From RGDT01 sp964630925 (GTDB taxonomy: Bacteria; Planctomycetota; Planctomycetia; Gemmatales; Gemmataceae), in assembly GCA_964630925.1 (NCBI GenBank), contig CAZVZK010000026.1, positions 18,468 through 82,467 on the forward strand: a DNA stretch of 64,000 bases, written 5' to 3'. Under the pieces are notes generated by a model that ran no database searches, was not told the DNA's origin, and saw nothing but the letters and a program-made list of their open reading frames with translations. Made by a program: the position numbers and the translations under genes. Below are positions 62,028 to 64,000 of this stretch, in pieces. Positions within the stretch are counted from its first letter, which is position 1. Each line of letters starts with the position of its first letter.

Positions 62028-62639
62028 ATGACCGAGCCGTTCCGCCCGACGCGCGAGCAGCTCGCCGCCGCCGCCGGCAAGTCCATCCCCGACATCATCG
62101 CCCCCGGCCTGGCCGTCCTGTTCGTCGGCATCAATCCCGGCCTGTACTCCGCCGCCGTCGGCCACCACTTCGGCCGGCCCGGCAACCGCTTCTGGCCTGC
62201 GATCCACAGGGCCGGCTTCACGCCGCGGCTCTACTCCCCCTTCGAGGAGCGGCTCCTGCTCGGGCACCGCCTCGGCGTCACGAACATCGTCGCGCGGTCC
62301 TCGGCCCGCGCCGACGAATTGACCGAGGCCGAGCTGATCGAAGGCGCGGCGATCCTCAAACGGAAGATCCGCCGCTACGCCCCGGCCGTGGTGGCCGTCC
62401 TCGGCGTGACGGCCTACCGCACGGCCTTCCAACAGCCGAAGGCGGCGATGGGCCGGCAGGGGGAGTCGAACGTCTGGGTGCTACCCAACCCGAGCGGCCT
62501 GAACGCCCACTTCACGCTCGACGGGCTGGCGAAGGTCTTCGCCGAGGTGCGCGAGGCAGCCCCAGGCATGGCGAAGAATGTTCACCACAGAGGCACAGAG
62601 ATCACAGAGAAAGCACAGAGGAAGAAAGAAGAGAGGTAG
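62028..62639 (+). CDS. mug: G/U-mismatch-type uracil/thymine DNA glycosylase
   Basis: 203 aa from the ATG at 62028 (GTG at 62019 is an alternative). The family blocks are VLFVGINPGLYSAAVGHHFG near residue 30 (catalytic Asn in GINPG), RPGNRFWPAIHRAGFTP and LPNPSGLNAHFTLDGL near 155. The enzyme removes uracil or thymine from G mismatches. The last about 20 residues (from codon 184) are encoded by an inserted palindromic element (62581-62722), so the natural C-terminus has been replaced; the conserved domain ends before this. Confidence 0.92.
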   Translation: MTEPFRPTREQLAAAAGKSIPDIIAPGLAVLFVGINPGLYSAAVGHHFGRPGNRFWPAIHRAGFTPRLYSPFEERLLLGHRLGVTNIVARSSARADELTEAELIEGAAILKRKIRRYAPAVVAVLGVTAYRTAFQQPKAAMGRQGESNVWVLPNPSGLNAHFTLDGLAKVFAEVREAAPGMAKNVHHRGTEITEKAQRKKEER

Positions 62640-62722
62640 AAAACAAATACCAGAATTCTTACCTGCCTTGCTTGCCTTTCTCCTCTTCCTCTTCTCTGTG
62701 TCCTCTGTGTCTCTGTGGTGAA
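62581..62722. mobile_element. Palindromic intergenic element (ACCACAGAG type)
   Basis: TTCACCACAGAGGCACAGAG (62581 on) and CTCTGTGTCTCTGTGGTGAA (ending 62722) are inverted repeats with one mismatch. The pairing continues for about 55 bp as purine-rich AGAG/AAGA tracts against their pyrimidine complement. It overlaps the 3' end of the mug gene and supplies its stop codon. It is the same kind of element as 43874-44036. Confidence 0.85.
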
Positions 62723-62807
62723 TCCACTTCCCCGCCTCCCGAGATTGAAACCCGGGCCGCGGACGCCATAATCCTCCTCAGCAAGTCCTGGGGGGAGGAT
62801 TCACACC

Positions 62808-64000
62808 ATGTCCACGCCAGCCATCGAGGTCGTCTTCTCGTTCGACACCACCGGCAGCATGTACCCCTGCCTGACGCAGGTACGCCGCAACATCAAGCAG
62901 ACCGTCACCCGCCTCTTCGAGGAGGTGCCGGCCATCAAGATCGGCATCGTCGCCCACGGCGACTACTGCGACGCCCGCAGCACCTACGTCACCAAGCACC
63001 TGCAGCTCACCGACGACTCCGCCAGGATCATCAAGTTCGTCGAGGACGTCGGCCCCTCCGGCGGCGGCGACGCCCCCGAGTGCTACGAGCTGGTCCTGCA
63101 CGAGGCCCGCGACCACCACCCCTGGAGCGCCGACGCCACCAAGTGCCTCGTCATGATCGGCGACGACGTGCCGCACCCGCCGTCCCAGAACCCCAAGAAG
63201 CTCAACTGGCGCGACGAGGCCGCCGCCCTCGCCCGCGACGGGATCACCGTCTACGGCGTCCAGGCCCTCAACCGCGGCTACGCGAAGAGCTTCTACGAGG
63301 GCCTGGCCAAGATCACCGGCGGCTTCCACGTGCCCCTCGACCAGTTCAGCTACATCACCGACATGGTCCTCGCCGTCTGCTACCGCCAGCAGGGCACCGA
63401 GCAGCTCGAGGCCTACGAGAAGGAGGTCACCACCCAGGGCCGCATGAACCGCGGCCTCGGACGCATCTTCAGCACCATGCTCGGCAAGGCGCCCTCGGTG
63501 GCCGTGGCCGAGGCCGACCTCAAGGCCGTCCCGCCGGGCCGCTTTCAGATCCTCGACATCGACGCCGACACGCCGATCAAGAAGTTCGTCGAGGACAACG
63601 GCCTGGCGTTCAAGAAGGGCCGGGGGTTCTACGAGTTCACCAAGGCGGAGACGATCCAGGGCTACAAGGAGGTCGTGCTGATGGACCGCGTGACCGGCGA
63701 CCTGTTCGCCGGCGAGAAGGCCCGCGAGATGCTCGGCCTGTCGCCGGGCGAGACGGCCAAGATCCGGCCCACGGACCTGACGAAGTACGCGGTCTTCGTG
63801 CAGTCCACGTCGGTCAACCGCACCCTCCAGGGCAAGACACGCTTCCTCTACGAGGTGGACGACTGGGACAAGGCCGCCGACGCCTCCGCCGCCGTCGAGG
63901 CGGGGCCGGCGCCCGCCGCCGTCGCACCCGCCGCCGCTGCGGCCGGCGCGGCCATGATCGCGCCGCCCAGGCCCGCCAAGACGAAGCCCGCCGCCTCGCC
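62808..64000 (+). CDS. VWA-domain protein (3' end beyond the window)
   Basis: 397 codons are visible from the ATG at 62808, preceded by GGGAGGA; no stop is reached. The von Willebrand A domain starts at once, with the metal site VVFSFDTTGSMYPCL (DxTxS form of DxSxS) near residue 8-18, and later CLVMIGDDVPHPP. After about residue 200 comes a second region (FQILDIDADTPIKKFVED, VVLMDRVTGDLFAGEKAREML). An alanine/proline-rich tail (about 365-390) follows. No signal peptide is visible, so it is likely cytoplasmic. Partners are probably further downstream. Confidence 0.92.
   Translation, partial: MSTPAIEVVFSFDTTGSMYPCLTQVRRNIKQTVTRLFEEVPAIKIGIVAHGDYCDARSTYVTKHLQLTDDSARIIKFVEDVGPSGGGDAPECYELVLHEARDHHPWSADATKCLVMIGDDVPHPPSQNPKKLNWRDEAAALARDGITVYGVQALNRGYAKSFYEGLAKITGGFHVPLDQFSYITDMVLAVCYRQQGTEQLEAYEKEVTTQGRMNRGLGRIFSTMLGKAPSVAVAEADLKAVPPGRFQILDIDADTPIKKFVEDNGLAFKKGRGFYEFTKAETIQGYKEVVLMDRVTGDLFAGEKAREMLGLSPGETAKIRPTDLTKYAVFVQSTSVNRTLQGKTRFLYEVDDWDKAADASAAVEAGPAPAAVAPAAAAAGAAMIAPPRPAKTKPAAS

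Overview
The window is high-GC bacterial DNA with the gene repertoire of a planctomycete, most likely a Gemmataceae relative (Gemmata, Zavarzinella, Fimbriiglobus or Urbifossiella type). The evidence is three DUF1501 + DUF1549/DUF1553 gene pairs, a DUF1592-type cytochrome protein, a BBP7 barrel, a DUF1559 pseudopilin-like protein, a sigma factor fused to a WD40 propeller, a Gemmata-type kinase tail, and futalosine-pathway menaquinone genes. Coding density is high, and many start/stop codons overlap by 1-4 bp (11241-11244, 15176-15179, 18694-18697, 20056-20060, 46792-46795, 50350-50353), which marks out operons.

Layout: 1-10 kb holds a kinase-like membrane tail (cut by the window edge), the first DUF1549/DUF1501 pair, a Ser/Thr kinase, the sigma-WD40 fusion and a membrane protein. 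10-20.7 kb holds fumarylacetoacetase with a secreted LamG protein, a beta-lactamase-fold hydrolase with a glycolate/lactate oxidase-like flavo-FeS protein, and a divergent marR-antiporter-paiB operon. 20.7-24.1 kb is accessory DNA: tRNA-Asn, a complete insertion sequence with an unclassified transposase, a decayed tyrosine integrase that has lost its active-site tyrosine, and a remnant of a second copy of the same insertion sequence. 24.1-33.5 kb holds BBP7 and two divergent DUF1501/DUF1549 pairs, separated by about 1 kb of gene debris. 33.7-41 kb holds a lipoprotein, DUF1559, an oxidoreductase, a heme/toroid/ankyrin fusion, mqnC-mqnA and a STAS protein. 41-52.6 kb holds a large metalloprotease, proS, a papain-like protease cluster with a nicotinamidase, the DUF1592 protein with an MFS carrier, and a glycine/threonine-rich repeat protein. 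52.6-64 kb holds a GNAT enzyme, a CrtI-acyltransferase fusion, a frameshifted surface protein, a HEAT protein, a family-2 glycosyltransferase, clpS, a beta-helix protein, a mug-type glycosylase and the start of a VWA protein.

The DUF1501/DUF1549/DUF1592 proteins look like exported redox or catabolic modules with c-type heme motifs and Tat-like signals. mqnA/mqnC would supply menaquinone for such electron transfer, although that link is inference. The desaturase-acyltransferase fusion and the glycosyltransferase together suggest glycosylated, acylated carotenoid (staphyloxanthin-like) synthesis.

Non-coding structure is rich: two copies of a roughly 200-bp element with long inverted ends, two elements of the ACCAC...GTGGT palindromic kind (one supplies the last codons of the mug gene), a 30-bp inverted repeat pair, a 60-bp tandem repeat and several hairpin terminators. 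I saw no CRISPR array, rRNA or phage structural genes. No single complete undescribed system is proven. The strongest candidates for novelty are the CrtI-PlsC fusion, the heme-toroid-ankyrin fusion, the papain-like protease with its unknown partner, and the mobile-element families.
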